A stretch of DNA of 64,000 bases, from contig JBFLYW010000006.1 in NCBI GenBank assembly GCA_040756515.1, positions 1 to 64,000 of the forward strand. Reading direction: 5' to 3'. Numbering within the stretch: position 1 is the first letter of the stretch; each line of letters begins with the position of its first letter. This DNA is from DSXH01 sp020724325 (GTDB taxonomy: Bacteria; Bacteroidota; Ignavibacteria; Ignavibacteriales; Melioribacteraceae). The notes beneath the pieces were generated by a model, which saw nothing but the letters and a program-made list of their open reading frames with translations, ran no database searches and was not told the origin of the DNA. Position numbers and translations under genes: made by a program. This document shows positions 35,166 to 45,423 of this stretch, piece after piece.

Positions 35166-38120
35166 TTACCAATTTTTAATAAAAGTTAATCTCAAAATTG
35201 TTTCGTTAAAATCCATCAGGTTGACTAATAAGTCATTATAAAAATTCTTTTGAGCTTGTAACTCAACGTTAAAAAGATTTGCAACTGGGAATGATGAAGT
35301 GAAGTAGAATCCAGTTTTATTATCAAAATCTTTTGTAGTAGTATAATTGAACCCAATGGAACTCGTCCAACTTTCAAATGAATAATTACCGCTTATACCA
35401 AGATTTAGTATTTCTGATTTAGTTAAATAATATTCATTTTTTGAGTAACCAAATGACACTGATACTGATAAGGGTATCTTTAAGATTAATATTTCGTTTA
35501 GATAATAATTTTGAGACTTGTAATTAGAATAAACTGATTTTGTTTTACTTTCCTGAAATGAAAATGTAAAATTCGATGATAATGTTAAGTCACCCATTAT
35601 TGTATTATGTCCAGTATTGAAAGAAAAGTTATGATTTTCATTCTCAAATTTTTCCGAGATATTCTTGCTATCGTTTTTTTGATAGTAAGGAGAATAAGTC
35701 AAAGTTAAATATGGTAGATCTCTTGGATATATAGACAAATTTGCCCCTATTGATCTTACAGTAGTTCTAAATCTTTTCCACGGGATAATGTTGTCATAAT
35801 TATTTCTATAAAAAACACTAATATTGATAGTTCGATTAATTATGCTTTGATCTGCCTTAAGTTCATATTCAATTAAATCGTTTCTAAGAAATTGTCTTCC
35901 GTGAGTAACGAATCCAGGACCTATCATTTTATAATAACCAGATAGTCTTGTTTGAGAAGGTAAATTCAATATACTTGAAATAGTATATGCATAATCAACT
36001 GAACTGCTTACCTTAGGTTTAATTATTTTTTGTAACCAATCAGGAATTTTTTCTGTTGTTAGATTTGCGCTTCTTACATCACTTGTCAAAAATGAACCAA
36101 CAATTTCACCTTGAATTATAAAAGCATTCTCAAATAAAATAATTTTACTTTCAAAAGCAGCAACAATATTTTCTTGAGGATTTACAGAACTGCTACTGGT
36201 TTTTATAGAAGATTCATCATCTTTAGAATGTAGAACGGTTAGATGAAAATGAGTATCATTTGATTTACCAAGTCCAAGTTTTGTTGCAATTAAATCTCTT
36301 CTATACGTCGGTAATAAATTATATGATCCTTCAATAGCTTTTTGTGTCCTTCCATAAGTAAAAGCCAGTAAAAATGGACCGGGAGTAATTTCAAGATCGA
36401 TACCACTAACTGGTGTTCCACTTAATGTTAGTGAAGAATAATTTGGAATATTTGTTCCAATCCCCAAAACAGAAAATATTGAAAAGAAACTACCTAAAAT
36501 TCCTCTGGTTGTATTTACAGCTATTTCATAAGGGTTAAATGAGAACTGAAAATTGTTTATGTTTTGTCTATTGTCTTTCTGATCAGAGGAGAGAAGGGCA
36601 TTAAATCCAATCGGAAGATTGAATATGGATAGAGTTGAATTAAGGTTTAATTGCCATTGAGATTTGGGAATTTCTGAGTTTGTCGCTTTCCGATCAGCAA
36701 ATTGATAGGAAAATGTAGAACTACCCGAAAAATTAATTGGTGAATCATTTTTTTCTGGATTAAAAAAGTCGTGTTGATTCAGTCCGATTAAAAAGTTTCT
36801 ATTATGAGCAAAATTTAATGTTGGTATTTTTGAATTACTTGCTGTTAAATAATTTGTTTCAAATCTATGCACGATCGGCGAGTAAGTATAGCTCGAATCC
36901 TTGATAATAAGAGAATTCTTTTTTGAACGGAATTCAAAAGAACCAATATCACTTTTCATTTTAATTGAACCATCACGGTTATATATAATTATCTGCCAAG
37001 CATATTTTTTACCATCTTCAAATTTCTTTCCATCTTCAGGGTAATTGGTAATTAGGTCTTTAATTGTAAAACTATACCAAACCGGATTTATTTTTATAGC
37101 TTCTTGTGGAGTTTGTTGCCCGATTATTTCAACAATTATTATTTGATCTTCTTCTTCATCCCACCAACTAGGTCTTCTTGGAATATCTATATTTGCATCG
37201 TTCTGTAATATAACACTACCAAAAACTGGGGCATCATCTTCTATAATCTGACCGTTGATAGGAGCTACTAAATGAATTTGGTAAGGTAAAAATCTTTTTA
37301 TGCTTCCAAGACCAAAATTGTCATCGTAGCTAATCTTCTTTACAAAAAAAGATGGCTCGCTTATTCCTATTAATTCTCCGGATGCACCAAATACTTTTAC
37401 TTGCCATGCATAACTCATTCCGGTAGATAGTTTTCTGGCAGATACTGGATATTGAAAAGTATTGTTCTTTCCATTCCATTTAAAGAAAGCCGGATTAGAA
37501 AATGTTGCATCAGTAATTGATTGTCTTGCATATAGTTCTACAATTGTTACTTCGTAATTCACTTGTTTGTTTAAAGGTAAATTTAATGGTGGTAGCCAGC
37601 TGAATAACGGTAAATCATTATCTATTTCTATTCCATTGATTGGACTTAACAGCTGAGGAGGTAATGGATTGTAAACTATGTGTTTCATTGGAATATTTCC
37701 TCTAGCTAACTCTTTATTATCTGCAGCGCTAAATGCAACTACAACGTAATCATATTCTCCTTCGGGAACACCACCAGTATTTATTAATGCATCTTCATAT
37801 TTTTTGTTTGAGTAGTGAATCTTTATGGGACTCAAGTCGGTATATGTTAATCTTTTTGTTCCTAAAAGTATTTGAAATGGATTTGAAGTTACTTCGAATA
37901 TGACACCATCTTTACTTTCAGTTACTATCCCTTTTAAATAAATATTTTTCGGTTGACCGGTTAAGTTTGTAATATCGATTGACCACAAATGTTCTACCTT
38001 TAGTTGGTTTGCCGGGGGCTGATTTACTTTGATTATTATTTGAGCATTAGTGGTAATTGTAATAAGTAATGTAATTACTTGGACAAAAATCGATTTATTA
38101 ATGTTATCAAAAGTGTTCAT
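35166..38120 (-). CDS. Large fibronectin-module/outer-membrane barrel protein
   Basis: A 984-residue protein with signal peptide (residues 1-27, ending TNAQ), an N-terminal domain (about 30-150) shared with the next gene, and two fibronectin-like modules (about 155-260 and 280-397), each with a core like YPxxxRxLxxGxxYAWQV. A long Ser/Asn/Tyr-rich region of alternating strands (about 430-984) ends TFIKNW, like an outer-membrane barrel. It lies nine bases after the stop of the paralogue and has a TTAGGAG site. The fusion suggests a surface receptor or transporter. No plug domain is recognised, so it is not a clear TonB receptor. Confidence 0.78.
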   Translation of the reverse strand: MNTFDNINKSIFVQVITLLITITTNAQIIIKVNQPPANQLKVEHLWSIDITNLTGQPKNIYLKGIVTESKDGVIFEVTSNPFQILLGTKRLTYTDLSPIKIHYSNKKYEDALINTGGVPEGEYDYVVVAFSAADNKELARGNIPMKHIVYNPLPPQLLSPINGIEIDNDLPLFSWLPPLNLPLNKQVNYEVTIVELYARQSITDATFSNPAFFKWNGKNNTFQYPVSARKLSTGMSYAWQVKVFGASGELIGISEPSFFVKKISYDDNFGLGSIKRFLPYQIHLVAPINGQIIEDDAPVFGSVILQNDANIDIPRRPSWWDEEEDQIIIVEIIGQQTPQEAIKINPVWYSFTIKDLITNYPEDGKKFEDGKKYAWQIIIYNRDGSIKMKSDIGSFEFRSKKNSLIIKDSSYTYSPIVHRFETNYLTASNSKIPTLNFAHNRNFLIGLNQHDFFNPEKNDSPINFSGSSTFSYQFADRKATNSEIPKSQWQLNLNSTLSIFNLPIGFNALLSSDQKDNRQNINNFQFSFNPYEIAVNTTRGILGSFFSIFSVLGIGTNIPNYSSLTLSGTPVSGIDLEITPGPFLLAFTYGRTQKAIEGSYNLLPTYRRDLIATKLGLGKSNDTHFHLTVLHSKDDESSIKTSSSSVNPQENIVAAFESKIILFENAFIIQGEIVGSFLTSDVRSANLTTEKIPDWLQKIIKPKVSSSVDYAYTISSILNLPSQTRLSGYYKMIGPGFVTHGRQFLRNDLIEYELKADQSIINRTINISVFYRNNYDNIIPWKRFRTTVRSIGANLSIYPRDLPYLTLTYSPYYQKNDSKNISEKFENENHNFSFNTGHNTIMGDLTLSSNFTFSFQESKTKSVYSNYKSQNYYLNEILILKIPLSVSVSFGYSKNEYYLTKSEILNLGISGNYSFESWTSSIGFNYTTTKDFDNKTGFYFTSSFPVANLFNVELQAQKNFYNDLLVNLMDFNETILRLTFIKNW

Positions 38121-38129
38121 AGTTTACTC

Positions 38130-40805
38130 CTAAAAAGAACAAATTTTGAATCTATAGGAAGCTTGAAAATTAGATCTTTCACAAATGCAAGGATTATCAG
38201 AAAACACTATCGAAAAAGTCAATAGATCATCTTCTTGCAAAGTTATCCCTCTTTCTAATAAGTAGGCTGTAATTATTGAAGAGTTCATCCACAGCTGATA
38301 ACCTCCGGAAGTATTTTCAATGTGAAAGCTCAATACACTCCTATCAATTTCTATTATTATATCACCTTCGGGAAAAGTAAAAATATTTGGATCTTCTTCT
38401 ATAGGTACCGGTAGTTTCCTTTGAAATTTAGCTACAATAACAATATCTCTTGCATCTAAGCCGCTTGCCCAGCTAATATCAATTTGGAATTGTTCAGGCA
38501 ATGGTAAATTTAGACAATATCCACCAGGTTCTTCAATCTTTTCATATTTCCTGGGTTCAGTAAGAGGAATAATTAAACGATAATCTGGAATGGTTGTTGG
38601 AATAGTTAGTGGTGGTAAAATAAAAGATACTTCTGGTGGACGATTGTCTATGTCAATAGTAAAGTTCCAACTTTGTTCAGAAAATTCTGAACAGTCTCCA
38701 TTACCAGCTCTTAGTGTTGCTGTAAAATTTGAACATTGAATTTCCGATCCGGCTAATCTTTCAAATAGCCATAAAGCATTTACACGTACATATGCTGAAT
38801 AACTTAAATCATCCTCTCCAAGCCCTGAGTGCTCAATATTAAGAATAGGATCTGACATAGGTGTGAATGTCATTCTTTCTCTAATTCCATCGGATGATGA
38901 TATAATAAGCTCAGTACAATGTCTATTAATTCTTCCATTTAATGATGCCCGTATTTCTATTTCTCTTGCTTCCTCATTGTAACAATACCGAAGTGGTAAT
39001 GAAGGGAACCCGATAATTGGAGGGGCAGTTGGAGGTGGGAGAATAGCTGGTGTATAATCCATTCCATAAATAATTGCCATTTTGGCCGGGTGAATATTTC
39101 TTAGGTCAAGTATTAGATTATGTGTGCCCATATGTAAATCAGGCAGACTAATAATTCCTAAAGTGCTGTATGAATTGTGCGATCCAATATATCCTGGATT
39201 GTCGTTATTGAGTGATGCTGATGAAGGATTAATATAAATGTCCACTGAGTCGTCACATGCTACATATAGTCTGACATTTGTTACATTTTCACTAAGCGAA
39301 AAATAATTCTTTATAATTCTACGTATATTTACGGGAATTCTTTTCCAATCGAATTCTGGACTTGTGATCCAACAAGCACCCCGGTCATATAAAGAAAACC
39401 AACAACAAGTTCGCGTTAGCGGTGGCCAAATTGGACTATAATAAGGGTTGTAGCACCCGGTAGCCCATCCCCATACAGAATCAGCATTAACACAAGGAAT
39501 TACAAAAACCGATGTGGAGGCTGATCCTGGCCAAGAATTTAGAATTACATTTGTCACATCACTCTTTACAAGGAACTCATTAATTAATGTTGGCCAACCG
39601 CAAGATGTTTCAGTTGTAGATTCAAGAGAACAAGTAAAACTGAAAATTTCACTTGGGATTAATTCACCGCTTTCTAAAACTGCATGAACTTGCCAAGAAT
39701 AGGTTTTATTTTTATCGAATGCTTTATTTCGAAGAAAATATTTGTATTCAGAATCTTTTATTCCATCTTTTTCAAACCAAACTGGATTAACTTTTATTGC
39801 TTCCTGAAAAGGTTGATTCTTATTTACTTCCACGATTTTTAATTTGAATTGTAAATTATTTCTTAAATCGGTTTCTGGTAAATTCCATTTGAAATCAATC
39901 CAATCGCCTTCTGGATCAGATACATTAACAATTAGATTATTTTCTGGGGAAATAAGCTGAATTTTTGAAATATATTTTGAATGTGGTGCAATTGTAAAAG
40001 TCCACACATCACTAAAAGCTATTTCTTTACCATCATAGAATGCTTTCGCTTGCCAAGCGTATTGTTTATTTGGTTCAAATTTTTTTGCATTAGCTGGGTA
40101 TATTAAAATTGGTGTTTCACTTTCATTTTCGTAAAAGGTAAAGTTCTTTCGCATTGCGTCTTCAGGGGATTGATTGGGATATAATTCTACAATTTTAATT
40201 ATGTAGGTTACTCCTTTTTTGGGTTTCGGTGTATATGGTACTGCTCTCGGAATATCTGTTGGAGGTGTAGTATCAGGCTGAAGGATTGGTGTAGAGCGGA
40301 AAATAATTTGTGTCCCTGAATTTATCACCTCGTTGTTAATCGGAGATATTAAATCAATATGCCTTTGAGCAATTATTGTATGTACGATACAACCTTTTCC
40401 AATTTGTACTTTATCTTTTGTGTTTAATACATTAACACAAATTTGATAATTTCCTTCTGGAGCTATTCCTGTCCTCATAATAATATTTTCGTATTCTTTA
40501 ATGTAAAAATCTGATCTAATTTTAAGGTCGGATACTCTAATTCGATTAATACCAGGTTTTAACTGAAACTCTGATGAAGTCCCTTCATAGATTTTACCTT
40601 TTGAAGGTTCCTCCACTGTTCCAATAAAATAAGCTGTGAAAGTTTCCTTTGTTGGATTATTAAGTGTGAGTTTCCACAAATCCTGAACGGTAATTTGATT
40701 TAACGGTGGTCTCTCGATTATAACTATGATCTGGGATAAAGCCGTAGAAAATTGTAAATGGAATAAAATGAATAATAGAAAAAGAGTTAATTTTTTTGTA
40801 AACAT
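38130..40805 (-). CDS. Large exported fibronectin-module protein with Cys-rich centre
   Basis: An 891-residue paralogue of the downstream barrel protein over its N-terminal domain (PPLNQITVQDLW) and two fibronectin-like modules. The start is ATG 40805, five bases after GGAGGG; an in-frame TTG at 40817 would include that site. The centre is unusual: a region with six cysteines in about 70 residues (CGWPT, ATGCY, TRTCCW, GACWITS), then a PA14-like beta segment with VACDDSVDIYIN. The C-terminal third is beta-rich, ends FKICSF and has no clear barrel or sorting tail. It is first in the two-gene unit and probably acts with the barrel protein on the surface. Confidence 0.75.
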   Translation of the reverse strand: MFTKKLTLFLLFILFHLQFSTALSQIIVIIERPPLNQITVQDLWKLTLNNPTKETFTAYFIGTVEEPSKGKIYEGTSSEFQLKPGINRIRVSDLKIRSDFYIKEYENIIMRTGIAPEGNYQICVNVLNTKDKVQIGKGCIVHTIIAQRHIDLISPINNEVINSGTQIIFRSTPILQPDTTPPTDIPRAVPYTPKPKKGVTYIIKIVELYPNQSPEDAMRKNFTFYENESETPILIYPANAKKFEPNKQYAWQAKAFYDGKEIAFSDVWTFTIAPHSKYISKIQLISPENNLIVNVSDPEGDWIDFKWNLPETDLRNNLQFKLKIVEVNKNQPFQEAIKVNPVWFEKDGIKDSEYKYFLRNKAFDKNKTYSWQVHAVLESGELIPSEIFSFTCSLESTTETSCGWPTLINEFLVKSDVTNVILNSWPGSASTSVFVIPCVNADSVWGWATGCYNPYYSPIWPPLTRTCCWFSLYDRGACWITSPEFDWKRIPVNIRRIIKNYFSLSENVTNVRLYVACDDSVDIYINPSSASLNNDNPGYIGSHNSYSTLGIISLPDLHMGTHNLILDLRNIHPAKMAIIYGMDYTPAILPPPTAPPIIGFPSLPLRYCYNEEAREIEIRASLNGRINRHCTELIISSSDGIRERMTFTPMSDPILNIEHSGLGEDDLSYSAYVRVNALWLFERLAGSEIQCSNFTATLRAGNGDCSEFSEQSWNFTIDIDNRPPEVSFILPPLTIPTTIPDYRLIIPLTEPRKYEKIEEPGGYCLNLPLPEQFQIDISWASGLDARDIVIVAKFQRKLPVPIEEDPNIFTFPEGDIIIEIDRSVLSFHIENTSGGYQLWMNSSIITAYLLERGITLQEDDLLTFSIVFSDNPCICERSNFQASYRFKICSF

Positions 40806-41084
40806 GTTGCCCTCCAATTAATGCTTAATCCTTTAGATCTTCTAGATAAGTAATTCAGCAAAGGAAGAATTTATTTATAATTGTATATTCTTCCAGTTAA
40901 CATTAATTTGAGGATGAGAAATTTTCTCTGAATGGGCACCTGATTTGCGAAATGAACTCTCAAGCTTACAACTGCCCCGAAAACTAGTTGAAAATTATTA
41001 AAGCACTTTTTAGAAATCAATATTTAATTTTTAGAAAAATTTGGATAATACCATTCATTATCTTAATAGAAATACTTTTCGAAA
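40806..41084. other. Divergent spacer between large surface gene and xseA
   Basis: About 280 bases between two divergent genes, presumably holding both promoters. It is AT-rich and has no repeat, tRNA-like or protein-like content. I could not choose a promoter with confidence on either strand. Confidence 0.5.
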
Positions 41085-42263
41085 ATGAACGAGTTACATA
41101 ATATATTATCTGTTAGTGAACTCACCAGTCAAATTAAATTGGTACTCGAAGATCAATTTAGCGAAGTAAACTTAATTGGTGAGATCTCTAATTTCAAAGC
41201 CCATATCTCTGGTCATTGGTACTTTACTTTGAAAGATGCTAATTCTCAGATCAGCTGCGCAATGTGGAAAGGTCTTAACAATTATGTCTTCTTTACTCCT
41301 CGGGATGGAATTAAAGCAATTGTAAGCGGAAAAGTAACAGTATATCCGCCACGCGGCAGCTACCAGATTGATGTTCGTTCCATGAAGCCGGCTGGTGTTG
41401 GCGAATTACAAGTAGCATTTGAAATACTGAAACAAAAATTAGCTGCAGAAGGTTTATTCGATCCGAAGTACAAAAAACCGATTCCCAAATACCCAGAGAA
41501 AATAGGTGTTGTTACTTCTATTGATGGCGCAGCCTTCCAGGATATGAAGAATATTGCGGCAAGAAGGTATCCTCTTGCAGAAATAATAATTGCACCATGC
41601 AAAGTACAGGGTGAAGGTGCTTCTGCGGAAATAGCAGAATGCATAAAGCTATTGAATAAGCAAAAGGATGTTGATGTAATTATTGTAGGAAGAGGTGGAG
41701 GTTCATTGGAAGACTTGTGGGCGTTTAATGAAGAAATTGTTGCGCGTGCAATCTTTGAATCCAAAATTCCTATTATAAGTGGCGTTGGACACGAAATTGA
41801 TTTTACAATTGCAGATTTTGTTGCAGACCTTAGAGCACCAACTCCATCTGCAGCAATGGAACTTGCAACACCAAGTAAAGAGGAACTTTTTGCCATTATA
41901 GACGATTTTTCTTATTATTTCACGCAAAAAATATTGGAAATTATCTCTGATTTGAAGGACGAAGTAAAGCAATACATTTCTTCTTACGCGTTCCGATATC
42001 CATTTGATCTAATCAAAAATGAATTCCAATTTTTTGATAATCTTATTTATAGATTTCAGAATTTTTTTGATAATCGTTTCGCGGTCTATCAAAACAAACT
42101 TATTCTTGCTGAAAATAAAATCAGCAGCTTTGATATCAATAATGTACTCAAAAGAGGTTTCTCTATAATTAAACAGGAAGGCAGTATTATTACTCGATTA
42201 AAGAAATTTGATAAATCAAAATCAACTGAAATAAAATTTTATGATGGAGAAATAAAACTTTAA
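41085..42263 (+). CDS. xseA: Exodeoxyribonuclease VII large subunit
   Basis: The catalytic subunit of exonuclease VII, which degrades single-stranded DNA from both ends. The 392-residue protein has the N-terminal OB-fold (NLIGEISNFKAH, GHWYFTLKD), the catalytic core (GRGGGSLEDLWAFN, GHEIDFTIADFVADLRAPTPS) and a coiled-coil C-terminus ending KRGFSI. It is paired with xseB one base downstream. Confidence 0.97.
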   Translation: MNELHNILSVSELTSQIKLVLEDQFSEVNLIGEISNFKAHISGHWYFTLKDANSQISCAMWKGLNNYVFFTPRDGIKAIVSGKVTVYPPRGSYQIDVRSMKPAGVGELQVAFEILKQKLAAEGLFDPKYKKPIPKYPEKIGVVTSIDGAAFQDMKNIAARRYPLAEIIIAPCKVQGEGASAEIAECIKLLNKQKDVDVIIVGRGGGSLEDLWAFNEEIVARAIFESKIPIISGVGHEIDFTIADFVADLRAPTPSAAMELATPSKEELFAIIDDFSYYFTQKILEIISDLKDEVKQYISSYAFRYPFDLIKNEFQFFDNLIYRFQNFFDNRFAVYQNKLILAENKISSFDINNVLKRGFSIIKQEGSIITRLKKFDKSKSTEIKFYDGEIKL

Positions 42264-42264
42264 C

Positions 42265-42477
42265 ATGGTAAAGAAAAAAGAAAGTACATTTGAATCTTCG
42301 CTTCAAAGACTTCAGGAAATTTCCGACATTCTCGAAAAAGGTGAAATTGGTCTTGAAGAATCAATTAAATTATACGAAGAAGGAATTAATTTGGCTAAAA
42401 ATTGTTATAATACTTTGAAAGAAGCCGAATTAAAAGTAACTGAAATTAAAAAACAGTTCGAACACGGACTAAAATAA
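42265..42477 (+). CDS. xseB: Exodeoxyribonuclease VII small subunit
   Basis: A 70-residue helical-hairpin subunit that assembles on XseA. The family motif is FESSLQRLQEISDILEKGE and the later LYEEGINLAKNC. The ATG sits one base after the xseA stop. It is followed 16 bases later by dxs; the ispA gene that lies between xseB and dxs in many bacteria is absent here. Confidence 0.96.
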   Translation: MVKKKESTFESSLQRLQEISDILEKGEIGLEESIKLYEEGINLAKNCYNTLKEAELKVTEIKKQFEHGLK

Positions 42478-42493
42478 AATTAACGGGAAATAA

Positions 42494-44419
42494 ATGGTAG
42501 AAGTTGAAAAGTCTAAATATCAGGTTCTGTTCAGAGTAGATTCGCCCAAAGAAATAAGAAATCTTTCAATCCCCGAATTAAAAACGCTCTGTTCCGAAAT
42601 ACGCGAATATATGGTTGATGTAATATCTCAAATCGGCGGTCATTTTGGAGGCGGCTTGGGTACCGTTGAATTAACTGTTGCCCTCCACCGTGTTTTTAAT
42701 ACTCCGGTAGATCAGATTGTCTGGGATACAGGTCATCAGGCATATCCTCATAAAATTGTTACAGGAAGACGTGACCGTTTAGGTACTATCCGTCAGTTAA
42801 ACGGAATAAGCGGTTTTCTTAAAAGATCCGAAAGTGAATATGATTCTTTTGGTGCCGGACACGCATCTACTTCAATTTCTGCTGCATTAGGAATGGCAGT
42901 TGCAAATGATATAAATAAAACTAATAATAAAGTTGTTGCAATTATAGGCGATGGTGCTATGACTGGCGGAATGGCTTATGAAGCTATGAACAATTCCGGT
43001 ATGCTTAAGAGTAATCTTATTGTTGTACTGAATGATAATCAAATGTCAATCGCTCCAAATGTCTGGCAGATTTCTAAATACTTTACAGAAATGATTTCAC
43101 ATCCTGAGTATAATAGATTTAAAGGCGCTATATGGGATTTAACAGGTAAGCTTGATGATTTTGGCGATAGAATAAGAAAGGTTGCTGCTCGCGTTGAACA
43201 TGGAATAAAAGCAATTGTTACTCCTGGAATGTTGTTCGAAGCATTAGGATTCAGATATTTTGGACCCATTAATGGTCACAACATCAATCAGCTTGTTAAA
43301 ATATTTGACCAGGTAAAACTACTAAGCGGACCAATTCTTGTTCACGTTTTAAGTGAAAAAGGGAAAGGGTACAAACCTGCAGAAGGTCATGTACAAAAAC
43401 TTCATGCCTCAACACCTTTCGATAAAATTACCGGTCAGGCATTCAAAAAATCCGGAACTCCGCAATCATATACAACTGTTTTTGGCAATGCTCTGGTAGA
43501 AATTGCGAAACAGAACGACAAAGTTGTTGGTATTACAGCTGCTATGCCCGATGGAACCGGCTTGGATATTCTCCAAAAAGAAATTCCTGATAGATATTAT
43601 GATGTTGGAATTGCAGAGGAACACGCTGTTACATTTGCTGCCGGCTTAGCTACTCAGGGCGTTACTCCGGTAGTTGCTATCTATTCAACATTTTTACAGC
43701 GGGCATTCGACCAGATTATTCACGATGTTGCACTTCAGAAACTTCATGTCGTTTTTGTATTAGATAGGGCGGGGCTCGTTGGTGCCGATGGACCAACTCA
43801 TCATGGCACATTCGACCTCACATATTTAAGACTTATACCGGGCATGGTAATAATGTCGCCAAAGGATGAATTGGAATTACGTAACATGTTATTTACAGCC
43901 ATTAATTATAAAAAAGGTCCTATTGCTTTGAGATATCCTCGCGGATCGGCTTTGGGTTTCGAAATGAAAAATGGTTTTGATGAGATCCCTATTGGCAGCA
44001 GCGAATTAATTAAAAACGGTGAAGATGTTGCTATTCTTGCTATTGGTAATATGGTTGAATATGCAAAGAGTACTTCTCCCCTTTTATTAGAATCTGGAAT
44101 CAACCCGGAAATAGTAAACATGAGGTTTGTTAAACCGCTCGATACTAATCGATTGGATGAAATCTCGAATAGGTTTGATAAAATTGTAACTATAGAAGAA
44201 AATAGTATTGTCGGTGGATTTGGAACCGGTGTTCTCGAATATTTCTCGGAAAAAAATTATAAGAATAATATTCTCAGAATCGGATTGCCAGATAAATTTA
44301 TTGAGCACGGAACACAGGAGGAGCTTCATAAACTTATTGGAATTGATCCCGAAGGTATTTTTGAAAGGATAAAAGAATTCTGCAGTAACAAATTACTGGC
44401 TAAAGAGGTAACTGTCTGA
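42494..44419 (+). CDS. dxs: 1-deoxy-D-xylulose-5-phosphate synthase
   Basis: The first enzyme of the MEP isoprenoid pathway, joining pyruvate and glyceraldehyde 3-phosphate with thiamine diphosphate. The 641-residue protein has GHQAYPHKIVTGRR, the ThDP motif GDGAMTGGMAYEAMN, the transketolase pyrimidine-binding region (GIAEEHAVTFAAGLA) and the C-terminal transketolase domain. The length is normal. Its stop TGA overlaps the next ATG by one base. Confidence 0.97.
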   Translation: MVEVEKSKYQVLFRVDSPKEIRNLSIPELKTLCSEIREYMVDVISQIGGHFGGGLGTVELTVALHRVFNTPVDQIVWDTGHQAYPHKIVTGRRDRLGTIRQLNGISGFLKRSESEYDSFGAGHASTSISAALGMAVANDINKTNNKVVAIIGDGAMTGGMAYEAMNNSGMLKSNLIVVLNDNQMSIAPNVWQISKYFTEMISHPEYNRFKGAIWDLTGKLDDFGDRIRKVAARVEHGIKAIVTPGMLFEALGFRYFGPINGHNINQLVKIFDQVKLLSGPILVHVLSEKGKGYKPAEGHVQKLHASTPFDKITGQAFKKSGTPQSYTTVFGNALVEIAKQNDKVVGITAAMPDGTGLDILQKEIPDRYYDVGIAEEHAVTFAAGLATQGVTPVVAIYSTFLQRAFDQIIHDVALQKLHVVFVLDRAGLVGADGPTHHGTFDLTYLRLIPGMVIMSPKDELELRNMLFTAINYKKGPIALRYPRGSALGFEMKNGFDEIPIGSSELIKNGEDVAILAIGNMVEYAKSTSPLLLESGINPEIVNMRFVKPLDTNRLDEISNRFDKIVTIEENSIVGGFGTGVLEYFSEKNYKNNILRIGLPDKFIEHGTQEELHKLIGIDPEGIFERIKEFCSNKLLAKEVTV

Positions 44420-45417
44420 TGGACAAAACTAAAGTTGGTGTTATTGGGCTTGGGGGAATTGCTCAACTAGTACATTTACCAATTCTTGCAAAATTAGATT
44501 CTGTTCAACTTGTATCTGTTGCAGAAATTAACAAGAGCAGGTTGAAGAATGTTGGTGAGAAATATCCTTCTGCTAAACAATATATTGATTATAAAGAAAT
44601 GCTAGCTAAGGAAGAGTTAGACGCTGTAATAATTTCTACAACTACAGATACGCATAAAAAGATTGCATTGGACTGTCTTGAAGAAAAGAAGAATATTTTA
44701 ATTGAAAAACCAATTTCAAGAAATCTTAAAGAATCTAAAGAAATTGCGGCTGCGGCAAAAAAAGCTAAAAAAGTTGCCATGGCTGGAATGAATTCAAGGT
44801 TTAGACCGGATGTTATGTTATTAAGAAGCATAATAAACAGCGGAGATTTAGGAGAGCTGTTTTATATTAATTGCAGCTGGCTAAGAAAAAAGAGTAGTCT
44901 TCAAAAATGGTTTGTTAATAAAAACCTCTCTGGCGGAGGCGTGATAATTGATCTTGGAATTGTTCTTCTCGATCTAGCATTGTGGATGCTTGATGATGTT
45001 GTTGAAACTGTTTCCGTTCAGAAATATGAGCACAATAAATATCAAATTGAAGAATCTGCTTTTGGAATGATTCGCTTTAAGAAAGGTCAATTGGTTAGTT
45101 TTGAAGTGAGCTGGGTGTTACTTTCTAGTACAGATAGTTTTAATATAATTGTCCACGGTACTAAAGGTTCTGCTTCTTTAAACCCTTTTAAAGTTTTAAA
45201 GAAAACTGAATCGCTGGATATAGATTATTCTATCAATAAAACGGCTAATGTCCAGAATCTTTTTCGTAAATCCTATGAGAACGAAATAAAGCATTTTATT
45301 GGTGCTATAAGAGAAGTAGCTCCGGTTATATCTTCTGCCGAGGAAGCTTTATCCAGAATGAAATTGCTCGATGTAATTTATAAATCTGCAAACCAAAAAA
45401 GAGAAATTAGGTTTTAG
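44419..45417 (+). CDS. Gfo/Idh/MocA family oxidoreductase
   Basis: A 332-residue NAD(P)-dependent dehydrogenase-like protein. The N-terminal Rossmann fold opens VGVIGLGGIAQ, EKPI lies near residue 95, and the C-terminal alpha/beta domain carries the sugar-type substrate site. Family members act on sugars or biliverdin-like compounds; the substrate here is not readable. The one-base overlap with dxs suggests coupling, though no metabolic link is obvious. A two-component pair follows. Confidence 0.9.
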   Translation: MDKTKVGVIGLGGIAQLVHLPILAKLDSVQLVSVAEINKSRLKNVGEKYPSAKQYIDYKEMLAKEELDAVIISTTTDTHKKIALDCLEEKKNILIEKPISRNLKESKEIAAAAKKAKKVAMAGMNSRFRPDVMLLRSIINSGDLGELFYINCSWLRKKSSLQKWFVNKNLSGGGVIIDLGIVLLDLALWMLDDVVETVSVQKYEHNKYQIEESAFGMIRFKKGQLVSFEVSWVLLSSTDSFNIIVHGTKGSASLNPFKVLKKTESLDIDYSINKTANVQNLFRKSYENEIKHFIGAIREVAPVISSAEEALSRMKLLDVIYKSANQKREIRF

Positions 45418-45423
45418 AATTTT

